This document shows positions 16,574 through 25,655 of a DNA stretch of 64,000 nucleotides, one piece after another (within the stretch, counting starts at the first letter, position 1; each line of letters opens with the position of its first letter). Under the pieces are notes generated by a model. That model did no database searches, was not told where the DNA came from, and saw only the letters and a list, made by a program, of their open reading frames with translations. The translations under genes and the position numbers were made by a program. Origin of the DNA: DATFVJ01 sp963712955 (GTDB lineage: Bacteria; Actinomycetota; Actinomycetes; Streptosporangiales; Streptosporangiaceae); NCBI GenBank assembly GCA_963712955.1, contig CAVQKF010000021.1:62001-126000 (forward strand). Reading direction: 5' to 3'.

Positions 16574-17428
16574 TTACCCGGAATCGCCTGCCGATGGCGC
16601 ATCGTCGGATGGAGCCTTACTCACGGCCCGTACGCCGTGGGCAAGGTCGGCGGCGAGGCCGGCGACCGCGGCCACGCCCGCTCCCGCGTCCCGCGCGCCG
16701 AGCAGGCACTGCACGAACGCCGATCCGACGATGACCCCGTCGGCGAACTGCGCCACGCGCGCGGCCTGCGCGCCGTCCCTGACGCCGAGCCCGACCCCGA
16801 CCGGCAGCCGCGTCTGCGCCCGCACTCGGGCGACAAACCCTGCCGCCGCATCGCTCACCACGTCACGGGCGCCCGTCACTCCCATCACCGACGCCGCGTA
16901 GACGAACCCGCCGCAGACAGCGACCACCTTCGCCAGCCGCTCGTCGGTTGAGCTCGGCGCGACCACGAACACCGGGTCGAGCCCGTAGGCGCGCGCGGCG
17001 CTCAGCCACGGCCCAGCCTCCTCCGGGTTGAGATCGGGCGTGATCATGCCGGCTCCCCCTGCCGACGCGAGGTCGCGGGCGAAGGCATCCACGCCGTACT
17101 TGTCCACGGGGTTCCAGTAGGTCATCACGACTACGGGCACACCTGCCGACGCAAGCGCCTGCACGGTGCGAAGGACGTCGGCGGTCCGAACGCCGCCGGT
17201 GAGAGCCCGGTGCACCGCCTCCTGGATAACCGGCCCGTCTATCAGCGGATCGGTGTACGGCAGGCCGATCTCGATCATGTCGGCGCCCGCATGTGCCATG
17301 GCGGTCGCGGCGGCGATCGCACCCTCGACCGACGGAAACCCGGCGGGCAGGTAGCCGATCAGCGCGGCCCGCCGGTCGGCCGCAGCCTTCTCGAAGACCC
17401 CTGAAACCGCGCTTGAAACCGCGCTCAC
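16574..17428 (-). CDS. trpA: Tryptophan synthase alpha subunit
   Basis: TrpA splits indole-glycerol phosphate into indole, which is channelled to TrpB, and glyceraldehyde 3-phosphate. 284 residues, the usual TIM-barrel size. The catalytic residues are Glu53 in MIEIGLPYTDPLIDG and Asp64 in the same segment; further motifs are GMITPDLNPEE, FVYAASVMGVTGAR and the phosphate-binding GVGLGVRDG with VIVGSAFV. The GTG at 17428 overlaps the trpB stop as GTGA, which decides the start. The gene is translationally coupled to trpB and followed 11 bases later by lgt. The extreme N-terminus repeats Ala-Val-Ser (a short 15-base duplication). Confidence 0.97.
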   Translation of the reverse strand: MSAVSSAVSGVFEKAAADRRAALIGYLPAGFPSVEGAIAAATAMAHAGADMIEIGLPYTDPLIDGPVIQEAVHRALTGGVRTADVLRTVQALASAGVPVVVMTYWNPVDKYGVDAFARDLASAGGAGMITPDLNPEEAGPWLSAARAYGLDPVFVVAPSSTDERLAKVVAVCGGFVYAASVMGVTGARDVVSDAAAGFVARVRAQTRLPVGVGLGVRDGAQAARVAQFADGVIVGSAFVQCLLGARDAGAGVAAVAGLAADLAHGVRAVSKAPSDDAPSAGDSG

Positions 17429-18699
17429 GGCCGCGCTCCCGCCGCGACAGGTGCGTCCGCTGTCCGGCCCGCCGCCGCGTCCCCGGTCATGTGCAGCAGG
17501 CGCGCGGCGGTGTCGACGTCCTTGTCGCCCCGTCCGGACAGATTCACCAGCATGATCCCGTCCGGCCCAAGCTCGCGGCCGATGTCCAGCGCTCCGGCCA
17601 GGGCGTGCGCGGGCTCGAGCGCGGGGATGATCCCCTCGGTGCGGCACAGCAACAGGAAGGCATCCATAGCCTGCCGGTCGGTGACAGCGCGGTAAGTGGC
17701 ACGGCCTGTGTCACGCAGCCACGCGTGTTCCGGGCCGACCCCCGGGTAGTCCAGGCCCGCGGACAGCGAATGGGTTTCCAGAGTCTGCCCGTCGCTGTCC
17801 TGGAGCAGGTACGTGCGCATGCCATGGATGATCCCCGCCGACCCGCCGACGAGCGTCGCGGCGTGCCTGCCGCTCTGCACACCCTCTCCGCCGGCCTCGA
17901 AGCCGATCAGCCGCACGCCTGCGTCGGGGATGAACGCGTGGAACGCGCCGATAGCGTTCGAGCCGCCGCCCACGCACGCGACCACCGCATCGGGCAGCCG
18001 CCCGGTCAGTTCGAGCACCTGGCGGCGGGCCTCAACCCCGATCACCCGCTGGAAGTCGCGGACCATGAGGGGGAACGGGTGCGGGCCCATGACGGAGCCG
18101 ATGCAGTAGTGGGTCCGGTCGACCGTCGTCACCCAGTCCCGGAACGCCTCGTTGATGGCGTCCTTCAGGGTCCTGCCGCCGATCCGCACGGGGACGACCT
18201 CGGCGCCGAGCATCTGCATCCTCGCGACGTTAAGCGCCTGCCGCCTTGTGTCCTCCTCGCCCATGTAGACGACGCACTCAAGGCCGAGGAACGCGCACGC
18301 GGTGGCGGTGGCGACGCCATGCTGGCCCGCGCCCGTCTCCGCGATCACGCGGCTCTTGCCCATCCTGCGGGCGAGCATGGCCTGCCCGAGAACATTGTTG
18401 ATCTTGTGGGAACCCGTGTGCGCGAGATCCTCCCGCTTGAGCAGGACCCGGCAGCCGCCCGCGTGGGCGGCGAATCGCGGCGCCTCGGTGAGCGCAGTCG
18501 GCCTGCCCGCGTAGGTGCGAAGGAGATGATCAAGCTCGGCCTGGAACTGCGGGTCCGCCTTCGCGCCGCGGTAGGCGGCGGCTAGCTCGTCGAGTGCCGG
18601 TATCAGCGCCTCGGGTACGAACCTGCCGCCGTACCGCCCGAAGTGCCCGGTCGTATCAGGCACCTGGCCAGGCCCTGCCGCCGCGCTCTGATCGGTCAT
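17425..18699 (-). CDS. trpB: Tryptophan synthase beta subunit
   Basis: TrpB joins indole and L-serine into tryptophan with pyridoxal phosphate. 424 residues. The PLP lysine is Lys99 in HTGSHKINN; the phosphate-binding loop is CVGGGSNAIGAF, and the C-terminal LSGRGDKD completes the cofactor pocket. The N-terminal GRYGGRFVPE is the usual TrpB1 signature, so it is the form that works with TrpA. The ATG overlaps the trpC stop as ATGA, and its stop overlaps trpA, so the three genes are translated in series. The small trpM gene found between trpB and trpC in Streptomyces is absent. Confidence 0.98.
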   Translation of the reverse strand: MTDQSAAAGPGQVPDTTGHFGRYGGRFVPEALIPALDELAAAYRGAKADPQFQAELDHLLRTYAGRPTALTEAPRFAAHAGGCRVLLKREDLAHTGSHKINNVLGQAMLARRMGKSRVIAETGAGQHGVATATACAFLGLECVVYMGEEDTRRQALNVARMQMLGAEVVPVRIGGRTLKDAINEAFRDWVTTVDRTHYCIGSVMGPHPFPLMVRDFQRVIGVEARRQVLELTGRLPDAVVACVGGGSNAIGAFHAFIPDAGVRLIGFEAGGEGVQSGRHAATLVGGSAGIIHGMRTYLLQDSDGQTLETHSLSAGLDYPGVGPEHAWLRDTGRATYRAVTDRQAMDAFLLLCRTEGIIPALEPAHALAGALDIGRELGPDGIMLVNLSGRGDKDVDTAARLLHMTGDAAAGRTADAPVAAGARP

Positions 18700-19505
18700 C
18701 CGCGGTCACCGCGCAACGCCGGGTGCGAGCCCACCGTCACAAGGTCGGCCACCGCGCTGCGCGGGTCCCTGCCCGTCACAAGGCTCTCGCCGACAAGCAC
18801 GGCGTCGGCGCCCGCCGCAGCGTAGGCGAGCAGATCGTGCGGTCCGCGCACGCCCGATTCGGCGACCTTCACGACCGAGTCAGGGATCAGCGGTGCGAGG
18901 TGGGCGAAGATCGTGCGATCGACTTCCAGCGTGGACAGGTTCCGCGCGTTGACGCCGATAACCTTCGCTCCCGCATCGACCGCGCGCCTGGTCTCCTCGG
19001 CCGTGTGCGCCTCGACGAGCGGCAGCAGGCCAATGGACTCCGCCCGTTCGACGAGTGAGACCAAGGCGTTCCTGTCGAGCGCCGCGACGATGAGCAGCGC
19101 CATGTCGGCGCCGAGCGCACGCGCCTCCCAGAGCTGGTAGGAGCTGACGATGAAGTCCTTGCGCAGCACGGGTACCTCGACGGTGCCGCGCACCGCGGCC
19201 AGGTCTTCCAGGCTCCCGTGGAATCTGCGCGGCTCGGTGAGCACGCTGATGACCCGCGCTCCCCCGGCCGCGTAGTCACGGGCCAGCGCCGCCGGATCCG
19301 CGATCGCCGCGAGTGCGCCCTTGGACGGGCTCGCTCGCTTCACCTCAGCGATCACCGCGACATCGTCGCCATTGAGAGCGGACAGCGCGTTCCGCGGCGA
19401 CGGCGCGTCGCGGGCCATCTCCTTCAGCCGATCCAGACTGGTGCGCCGCTGCCGCTCGGCGAGATCCGAACGCACGCTGGCCAGAATCTCGTCCAGAATG
19501 CTCAC
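18696..19505 (-). CDS. trpC: Indole-3-glycerol phosphate synthase
   Basis: TrpC closes the indole ring of carboxyphenylamino-deoxyribulose phosphate. 269 residues, a single-domain TIM barrel without a fused TrpF. Key motifs are VIAEVKRASPSKG (catalytic Lys and substrate binding), VPVLRKDFIVSSYQ, IGVNARNL and VAESGVRG. The start is GTG; GGAGGGG lies about 13 bases upstream, a little far but the best available. It heads the trpC-trpB-trpA-lgt run. The preceding step, normally TrpF, is covered by the PriA gene at 29.3-30.0 kb. Confidence 0.97.
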   Translation of the reverse strand: MSILDEILASVRSDLAERQRRTSLDRLKEMARDAPSPRNALSALNGDDVAVIAEVKRASPSKGALAAIADPAALARDYAAGGARVISVLTEPRRFHGSLEDLAAVRGTVEVPVLRKDFIVSSYQLWEARALGADMALLIVAALDRNALVSLVERAESIGLLPLVEAHTAEETRRAVDAGAKVIGVNARNLSTLEVDRTIFAHLAPLIPDSVVKVAESGVRGPHDLLAYAAAGADAVLVGESLVTGRDPRSAVADLVTVGSHPALRGDRG

Positions 19506-19675
19506 GCCGATACTGGTCCCCTCCAGTCGGTAGCCATGCGCCCCGATGGTATCCGGACGGCCTGCGCTGCCTCACTCCGCCCCCGCCGCAGCCGGGAGGC
19601 GCGGGCCGTGCCGCCCATGTTGCGGCCGGTCACGGGACTGACGGAACCGGTCACGATGCCCGCGGAAAACCCGGC

Positions 19676-20263
19676 TCAGCCGACCGTCCCTGTCGTGCTG
19701 TTCGAGACGAGATAGATGACGAAGATCAACCCGAGCACGTCGAGCGCCGTCGAGACGATGGCCCAGGTCCGCGCCTTCCTTGAGGCGTCGAGGGCGCCCT
19801 GCTGATCTCCCGCCTGCCATTTCGGAATCACCTGGCGCGCGAAGTGGGTGGACGCCAGGCCGGTGGCGCCACCGATCAGGCAGAACAGCACGCCGCCGAC
19901 GATCGCAGCGATTCCCCACCGAAGATACGTTGGCGGCGGCGAGCCGTAGGAGCCCAGCGGGGCACCGTAGCCTGCCGGCTGACCCGTCACGCCGTATGGC
20001 GGGACACCATAGCCATGGCCTTGCGCCGGTCCAGCGCGTCCAGAGGGTCCCGCCGGTCCGGCGGGTCCCGGCGGTCCACCAGGTCCCGGCGGTCCACCAG
20101 GTCCCGGCGATCCACCAGGTCCCAGCGATCCACCAGGTCCCGGCGATCCACCAGGTCCCGGCGATCCGGCCGACCCCCAGTGTGGCCGAACGCCGTGGCC
20201 ACCCCGGGGCTCCTGGCCCGCACCATCCTCGCCAGGGCCGCCGGGCGAATTCCCGTAGCTCAT
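19676..20263 (-). CDS. CD225/dispanin-type membrane protein with collagen-like N-terminus
   Basis: 195 residues. The N-terminal ~110 residues are Gly/Pro-rich with repeated SPGPGG/PPGPGG hexapeptides coded by an 18-bp repeat. The C-terminal ~80 residues hold two membrane segments (about WGIAAIVGGVLFCLIGGATG and WAIVSTALDVLGLIFVIYLV) around a short loop PKWQAGDQQGALDASRKAR. That loop pattern is typical of the CD225/dispanin fold, the family that includes the interferon-induced transmembrane proteins. In actinobacteria such proteins are common, but their role is unknown. The ATG at 20263 begins the compositionally natural part; no good ribosome site is seen. The longer frame on the same strand that covers this region belongs to the upstream gene read out of frame. 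Confidence 0.75.
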   Translation of the reverse strand: MSYGNSPGGPGEDGAGQEPRGGHGVRPHWGSAGSPGPGGSPGPGGSLGPGGSPGPGGPPGPGGPPGPAGPAGPSGRAGPAQGHGYGVPPYGVTGQPAGYGAPLGSYGSPPPTYLRWGIAAIVGGVLFCLIGGATGLASTHFARQVIPKWQAGDQQGALDASRKARTWAIVSTALDVLGLIFVIYLVSNSTTGTVG

Positions 20264-20340
20264 GGCCGGGCAGCGTAACGCAACCGCGCACGGGTGCACA
20301 GCGCGGGCGCGTGTCAGGCTCAGCCTGGGGCGCCGGTTTC

Positions 20341-22823
20341 CTACCACTGCCGCTGACGCAGACCTGGCGGCGGTGGCGAGCCGGGTGGCGGGCCCTGGGG
20401 CGGTGGCTGGCCGGGTGGCGGGCCCTGGGGCGGCGGCTGGCCGGGTGGCGGGCCCTGGGGCCGTGGCGGGCCCTGGGGCGATAGCTGGCCGGGTGGCGGG
20501 CCCTGGGGCGATGGCTGGCCGGGTGGCGGGCCCTGGGGCGATAGCTGGCCGGGTGGCGGGCCCTGGGGCGGCGGCTGGCCGGGTGGCGGGCCCTGGGGCG
20601 GCGGCTGGCCGGGTGGCGGGCCCTGGGGCGGCGGCTGGCCGGGTGGCGGGCCCTGGGGCCGTGGCGGGCACTGGGGCGATGGCTGGCCGGGTGGCGGGCC
20701 CTGGGGCGATAGCTGGCCGGGTGGCGGGGCCTGGGGCGGTGGCGAGCCACGTGGCGGGCCCTGGGGCCGTGGCTGGCCGCGTGGCGGGCCCGGGGGCCGT
20801 GGCGGGCCGGGCGGCCGCCCAATCCTGGCGGCCTGATTCCCGCCGGCGGGACCGGCGCGCCGACAGGCCGTCGTGGGGCAGGGTAACCGCCGGCGGTTAC
20901 CCCGTGACCTGGAGCCAGGTACGCGGGGTAGGCGGGGTGGGCGGATGCGGGTGGCCGTGACCTGGCCAGGTCGGGTAGCGGGTCCATGCTGACCCGGGGC
21001 AGGGTGACGATCTCCGGATTGCAGTCCACGGGCGAAAGCGAATGCCCGCCGCCCGGCTGCGAGGTGACCAGCAGCATGGCGTAATCGGGCAGGTGCTGCA
21101 GCGTAGTGGGCTCGACAGCGTACTCGTAGACCCTTTTGGCGGTTTCGGCATCGCTCCAATTGGTGCCGGCCGCGCGGGAGTAGGCCGTCGACCATGTCCG
21201 GCTCGTCGTGCGCTTTCCACCACTGGCCCGGGCAAGCCCGGCCAGTCCAGCACCGCCCAGTCCAACGCTGCCAAGTCCCTTCAGCCATCCAGTCGCGGCA
21301 CCCACGTTGATCGTGTCGCTTTCGCCAAGGCTCTCGCTCACCTCGGTCGTGTGGGTCTCGTCGCCGCCAAGGCTGGCAGTCACCTCAGACAGCACGAATC
21401 TGTGCTGGCGGCCGATGAAGTCGGCCGCCCTCGCCGCCTCCTGGTGGTTGCCCAGCCTCATGAATCCAACCGCCCCACCGCCAAGCAGGTCCGCCGACGC
21501 CTCGCGCAGGTGCCTGAAGAGCAGGGTGAGCGGCACGCCACGGCGCTCACAGGCGTCGGACAGGCGTTCCACATGGCGGCGGGCCAGCTCGTCGGCGCCA
21601 ATGATGATCACAGCGGGCGCCTGCGCGGAGGCGCTGGTGACGCGATACGTGAGCCATTGGACGGCCATGCCTGCAAGCAGTTCGTCCCGCACATTCTGGG
21701 CGTCGGGTTGCAGTGCTATGCATGTCAGGTACGCAGGGTCCCTGGGGGCTGCCGACGCGCCCAGCCTGGCGAGGGGGTGGATGTATGACTCGATTCGCAC
21801 CAAGTCCTGATGCACCTGGCGCAGATATCCGGCGGTAAAGAGATCTTCAGCGATGCGTGTCCGCTCTTCTGGCGACAGCAGCCCGGACCTGTCGTGCTCG
21901 CCCATCAGCACCCGCAATGCCGCGGCAAGACGGGCGAGAGAGACCGGATCCCCGAGCGAGCCGCACACCTCGCCAAGGATCCGGCCATCGATCGAACGTC
22001 CGGCACGCGCGGCGTGCGCGTCATCGGGATGCATCGCCTCCACCAGGACCGCCGCCATCTGCTGTCCCTGCAGGCCGGCAAGGACACTGGACCCGGCGAG
22101 CTGAGCCGGCAGTATCTGAATGTCGACAGGTGCCCCGGCGGCGCGAGCGATCAGCGCGAGCTCACGGCAGACAAGCTCGCGCGAGAAATCCGCTACCAGC
22201 GTGGGGCGCTCGGCAAGCACGGACGTGCCGTACACGGTCAGAAACGCCTCCCAGCCATGAAGACTGCCTCCGAGGACGTCGATCCTGCGCGTGCCTGTCG
22301 GCGTGCGGGCAGCGCCCCACTCATCCAGGCCGTCGACCCGGTCCCGGTCGGCCCGCTCATACGCGGCCTTCCTCTCGGCCCACACCGCGACCTGCCGCTG
22401 ATGACCAGTGGCAATATCACGCTCGGCCTGTTCGACCTCGCGTGTTGCCGCGCTGCGGCGTGCGGCCATCGAAACGGTAAGCGCGAGGCCGGTCAGGGCG
22501 GCGGCCAGGGCGACCACGAGAGCTGCCGCGCCTGGGACTGTGCCGGGAAACGCGGCCCCCACGGCAGTCATCATGCCAGCGAAGACGAGACCCGCCGCGA
22601 TGATCACGACCGTCATGATCACGCCGCGGCGGAAACGCTGCTGTGCCGCCTGCCGCGCGGCGACCAGGTTCGGGGGGACGGTATGGCGCGGCGGCGGCGG
22701 CTCGGGAAAGGCTGTCGCGAACTGGCGCCGGTCACGGAAGATCCAACCCAGCCGCTGGCCAGGCTCGAACAACCGGGCACGCAGCGGCAGGAGGTCGCTG
22801 CTTTCGTGTGCTTGCAGGCTCAT
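20341..22823 (-). CDS. Large two-TM membrane protein of unknown function with Pro-rich repeat tail; probable frame break
   Basis: No recognised family can be named with confidence. The first ~65 residues are soluble (GQRLGWIFRDRRQFATAFPEPPPP), then two membrane helices follow (VIMTVVIIAAGLVFAGMMTAVGAAF and AAALVVALAAALTGLALTVSMAA) and a long cytoplasmic domain of about 450 residues with DVLGGSLHGWEAFLTVYGTS and VIIIGADELARRHVERL. This loosely recalls the membrane-anchored ATPases of the TraD/VirD4 group, but no Walker A motif is seen. From about residue 660 on it is Pro/Gly-rich. Near 20813 the natural composition jumps frame: before it reads PPAGIRPPGLGG; after it the frame ending at 20341 reads PPPGQPPPQG units, while the original frame becomes Arg/His-rich and runs antisense-like through the next gene. 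I therefore give 20341 as the end. ATG 22823 is preferred over a TTG at 22883. Confidence 0.55.
20376..20810. repeat. 30-bp tandem repeat, about 14 copies
   Basis: A GC-rich 30-bp unit, several copies shortened to 18 bp, is repeated about 14 times. In the preferred frame on the minus strand it encodes decapeptides of the form GPPPGQPPPQ. All three minus frames stay open through it because the unit length is a multiple of three. Confidence 0.9.
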
Positions 22824-23197
22824 CGCCGCGGCCTCGCCGTCAGTGACATCGTGAACGCCAGGAATTGGCGACCACTCGATCAAAACAGACCCAGCCGCGC
22901 CTTGTCACGAATTCCCTGCCGTCTGGCTTTGGGCCATCGCTGGTCCGGCTGGGGTGCTTAGCGCGGGGCGCTGCGGCGCGGCTGATGCGGCCTGATCGGC
23001 CGCTGACACGCCGTGGGCCGTCACGCCCGGGTCACGCCCGGGGTCGGCAGTAGCCAGGCAAGCGCCGCAAAAATAATCCAAATGGGGCCGGATGTCCAGG
23101 TTCTCAGGAATATAAAACCAGCGCCAATCATGCTTGTCCGCCCAAGTTCGCGTGGAATAAACTCAGCGACCTGACGCCACAGGGGAGGGGACCAGTC
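22824..23197. other. 374-base divergent gap with AT-rich patch
   Basis: This lies between the divergent two-TM protein gene and the TM2 gene. Most is GC-rich, but 23077-23160 is clearly richer in A and T and includes TATAAA at 23111-23116, a possible -10 box for the TM2 gene with a ~75-base leader. No convincing -35 box or gene is present. Confidence 0.4.
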
Positions 23198-23641
23198 GTG
23201 AACTTACAACCACCAGCGGACGAACCGGTCCAGCCGCCAGAGTCTCAGTCGGCTGCGGGCTGGCAGCCACCGCCCGCGACGCCGCAGCTAGGCTGGCAGC
23301 CGCCGCCCGCGACGCCGCAGCTAGGCTGGCAGCCACCGCCCGCGACGCCGCAGCAGGGCTGGCAGCAGCAGCCATATATGCAGCCGAATCACCCGTATAT
23401 CCAGCCGAAGAACCCAGCGGTCGCGGTGGTCGCGTCACTTCTTCTCCCCGGCCTCGGATCGATGATCAGCGGCAACGCAGGCATGGGCGTACTGATCCTC
23501 TGCCTCTACGCAGTGTCGTTCGTCTTCTGGCTCCTGTTCCTGATCGGTGTCCCGTTCACGATCGGGTTCTGGATCTGGGGCATGGTCCAGGCGCATGCCG
23601 ACGCAGTCAAATGGAACAGGCAACACGGAATTCTGTCCTAG
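23198..23641 (+). CDS. TM2-domain membrane protein with Pro-rich repeats
   Basis: 147 residues. The N-terminal half is soluble and Pro/Gln-rich and holds three tandem 11-residue units GWQPPPATPQL coded by a perfect 33-bp repeat (23258-23356). The C-terminal half has two membrane segments (VAVVASLLLPGLGSMISGNAGMG and the long hydrophobic stretch LILCLYAVSFVFWLLFLIGV) typical of the TM2 domain family, and ends AHADAVKWNRQHG. The role of TM2 proteins in bacteria is not known. The GTG start has AGGGGAGGGG about seven bases upstream. It stands alone on the plus strand. Confidence 0.8.
   Translation: MNLQPPADEPVQPPESQSAAGWQPPPATPQLGWQPPPATPQLGWQPPPATPQQGWQQQPYMQPNHPYIQPKNPAVAVVASLLLPGLGSMISGNAGMGVLILCLYAVSFVFWLLFLIGVPFTIGFWIWGMVQAHADAVKWNRQHGILS
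23258..23356. repeat. 33-bp tandem repeat, 3 copies, in the TM2 gene
   Basis: Three units at 23258-23290, 23291-23323 and 23324-23356 differ at two or three bases. They encode repeated GWQPPPATPQ(L/Q). Confidence 0.95.
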
Positions 23642-23706
23642 CGATCCTTGGCCGCCGGCGAAATTCGGCAGGCACCGGCAAGCACGGCACGTTCATGACC
23701 TGCGGT

Positions 23707-24450
23707 TCAGTTCGCCGGCGCCTCGGCGACGTACCCGATACCGCGGACGGTGCGGATCGGGCTGTGCCTGCCGAGCTTGGCGCGCAGTTGCACGACGTGC
23801 ACGTCGACGGTCCTTACGCCGGCAGTGGCGCCTGCACCTCTGACAGCGCCGAGCAACTGCTGTCTGCTGAACACCCTGCCCGCGTTGCCTGCAAGGAACG
23901 CAAGCAGGGCGAACTCCGTCTCGGTGAGGTGCACATCGGCCCCCGCCACCCGGGCCCGCCGTGCCCCGGTATCGAGGATCAGCTCACCCACGGTGTAGGT
24001 GTCCGCAGGCATGCAGCCGGTGCCTACGGGAACGAACGCACTGCCGCGCGCTGTCGCGGCAGGTGACTGGCGCATCGCGGCACGGACCCTTGCGACGAGC
24101 ACCCGCGGGCTAAAAGGGCGGGCGATGCAGCGCCGGTCACCCTGCCCCGCGATCCCGACGTGGCGCGGTCGCAGCCCACCCGGGCCCTCGAGGCAGATCA
24201 ACTGCGTCACGCCGCCGTGGCCACGGACCTGGAGCCTGCCGCGAACCACGCCAGGGCTGAGCCCGGGCATGGTCAGATCGAGAACGACGACGGCGGGCGG
24301 GCCGCCGCGCAGCGCCGCCGCCGCGTTGGCGGGGGTGCCCGCGACCCGTACGGTCAGCCCGTCCCGCTCCAGGTACCTGCGGGCAAGCTCGGCGACCGCG
24401 GGCTCGTGCTCGATGACGAGCACAAGGCCAGGCTCGCAGCCCCCCTTCAT
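23707..24450 (-). CDS. OmpR-family response regulator with degenerate receiver
   Basis: 247 residues. The N-terminal receiver keeps the phospho-acceptor Asp in VVVLDLTMPG, but other key residues are changed: the acidic pair reads EHE, the usual Thr/Ser position lies in LICLEGPG, and the invariant Lys is replaced by Arg in IARPFSP. The C-terminal winged-helix DNA-binding domain is normal (LTETEFALLAFLAGNAGRVFSR, TVDVHVVQLRAKLG, IRTVRGIGYV). It probably binds DNA but may not be controlled by ordinary phosphorylation; no kinase gene is adjacent. The ATG overlaps the stop of the upstream membrane protein as ATGA, so the two are co-translated. Confidence 0.88.
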   Translation of the reverse strand: MKGGCEPGLVLVIEHEPAVAELARRYLERDGLTVRVAGTPANAAAALRGGPPAVVVLDLTMPGLSPGVVRGRLQVRGHGGVTQLICLEGPGGLRPRHVGIAGQGDRRCIARPFSPRVLVARVRAAMRQSPAATARGSAFVPVGTGCMPADTYTVGELILDTGARRARVAGADVHLTETEFALLAFLAGNAGRVFSRQQLLGAVRGAGATAGVRTVDVHVVQLRAKLGRHSPIRTVRGIGYVAEAPAN

Positions 24451-24947
24451 CGCCCGGTGGGCTCACCCAGCGCTCCGCCGGCCGGGTCAGGGATCGCGGC
24501 CGTGCCATGTACACCCCGCCCGACGGGCCCGTCGCCGCGCGCCACGTCGGATTGTTCCCCTAGGGCTGATGGCATCGCGCCGAAGGCGCGGATGACCGAT
24601 GGATGGAGCAGTGCGGCGGCGATCACGATGGCGAAGACCGTGCCACCCACATAGCGCTCGAAAGCGAAGCGGTACAGGCCGAATATGATCAGGGCGATCT
24701 CACATCCAAGCACCACGGTGCGCGCCGAGCTCGTGCCGGTGTGCGCGAGTGCGGCGAGCACGCACAGCGCCGCGACGAGCATGATCGTCGTCAGGATGAC
24801 GGCCGTGCCCCTGCGGCTGAACAACAGGCTGACCGCGGCCGCAGCACCTGCCTGCCCGAGCAGCAGCCGGGTAACCAGGCGTACGTGCTCGCGCGCTGAC
24901 GCGGGCAAGCGGACCGGGGCCCGCCGCAGCAAACCTGTCCTCTTCAC
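24447..24947 (-). CDS. Small integral membrane protein of unknown function
   Basis: About 166 residues. Three or four hydrophobic segments are visible (VTRLLLGQAGAAAAVSLLF, TAVILTTIMLVAALCVLAALA, VVLGCEIALIIFGLYRFAF, VGGTVFAIVIAAALL), then a hydrophilic tail. No family was recognised. The GTG at 24947 is preferred over the one at 24959 because GGAGG lies five bases before it. Its stop overlaps the start of the response regulator gene, so the two may work together, for example with the membrane protein giving or receiving the signal; this is inference only. Confidence 0.65.
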   Translation of the reverse strand: MKRTGLLRRAPVRLPASAREHVRLVTRLLLGQAGAAAAVSLLFSRRGTAVILTTIMLVAALCVLAALAHTGTSSARTVVLGCEIALIIFGLYRFAFERYVGGTVFAIVIAAALLHPSVIRAFGAMPSALGEQSDVARGDGPVGRGVHGTAAIPDPAGGALGEPTGR

Positions 24948-25000
24948 GCTCACCTCCACCGCGTTCCATGTTCAGCGTAACTCCGCCTCGCCAAGTGCCA

Positions 25001-25651
25001 TCATTGTCGGCCGCCCTGCACCGTCGGATCGGCGCCCCTGTCCAGCGCCTCCCATGCCGTGGCCGGGTCACTACCGGCCTGCCGCAATCGGCCAGGGCGC
25101 TCATATCTGCTTGACATGCCAGGCCACTGGGTCCCTCGCCACGCGGCGAGCACCCCCGTACCGGCGATGACCAGGCCACCTGCCGCGGCGGCGGCCCACC
25201 ACGGGAACGCTTCCATGTCCAGGCGGGGGGCGCTAGCGGGGCCAAGCGAGTGGGCAGCCGCGACCGCCGCTACATGCGCGTGCCTGACAGATGTCACGGC
25301 GGCGATCGCAATGAGCGCGCCTGCCGCGGCGAGCAGGCCACCGGAGGCGCGCCTGGCCACGCCGCGAGTGGCGATGAGGGCGGCCAGGCACGCAAGGGCG
25401 GCAAGCCCAAGCGCGGCAGCAGCGGGGACTAGCTCGTGCCCGGTCACCGCGATACTGGATGCAGGCAGCGGCGGCGGGGGAGTGAACGACGCCCGCGCCC
25501 ATGCCTGCGCCGCAGCGAGCAGTACGATCCCCGCGCCCGCCGCACCGGCGGCGAGCGCCAGGCCGAACTCGCGGCGCGCTCCTTTCGCTGCGGACGATGT
25601 GGCCGACGGACGGGCGTGCGGCCCCTCGGCGGCCGCGGCTGGCTGGGGCAT
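25001..25651 (-). CDS. Trp-operon-associated membrane protein (TIGR02234 / Trp_oprn_chp type)
   Basis: About 216 residues with four likely membrane segments (LALAAGAAGAGIVLLAAAQAW, LVPAAAALGLAALACLAALIAT, LLAAAGALIAIAAVT, WWAAAAAGGLVIAGTGVLAAW). The pattern of a short basic N-terminus, an AAAQ.W end to helix 1 and a WW motif before helix 4 fits the actinobacterial tryptophan-associated membrane protein family, found between trpE and trpC in Streptomyces and Mycobacterium. Function unknown. The ATG at 25651 is four bases after the hisI stop; a GTG at 25678 overlapping hisI is an alternative start. In related genomes trpE lies between hisI and this gene; here it is missing. Confidence 0.7.
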   Translation of the reverse strand: MPQPAAAAEGPHARPSATSSAAKGARREFGLALAAGAAGAGIVLLAAAQAWARASFTPPPPLPASSIAVTGHELVPAAAALGLAALACLAALIATRGVARRASGGLLAAAGALIAIAAVTSVRHAHVAAVAAAHSLGPASAPRLDMEAFPWWAAAAAGGLVIAGTGVLAAWRGTQWPGMSSRYERPGRLRQAGSDPATAWEALDRGADPTVQGGRQ

Positions 25652-25655
25652 CGCG

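Noticed and set aside
19572..20340. C-terminal continuation of the two-TM protein through the dispanin gene
   Set aside because: Past 20813 this frame is Arg/His/Trp-rich and out of phase with both the natural repeat peptide and the dispanin domain; a frame break is more likely.
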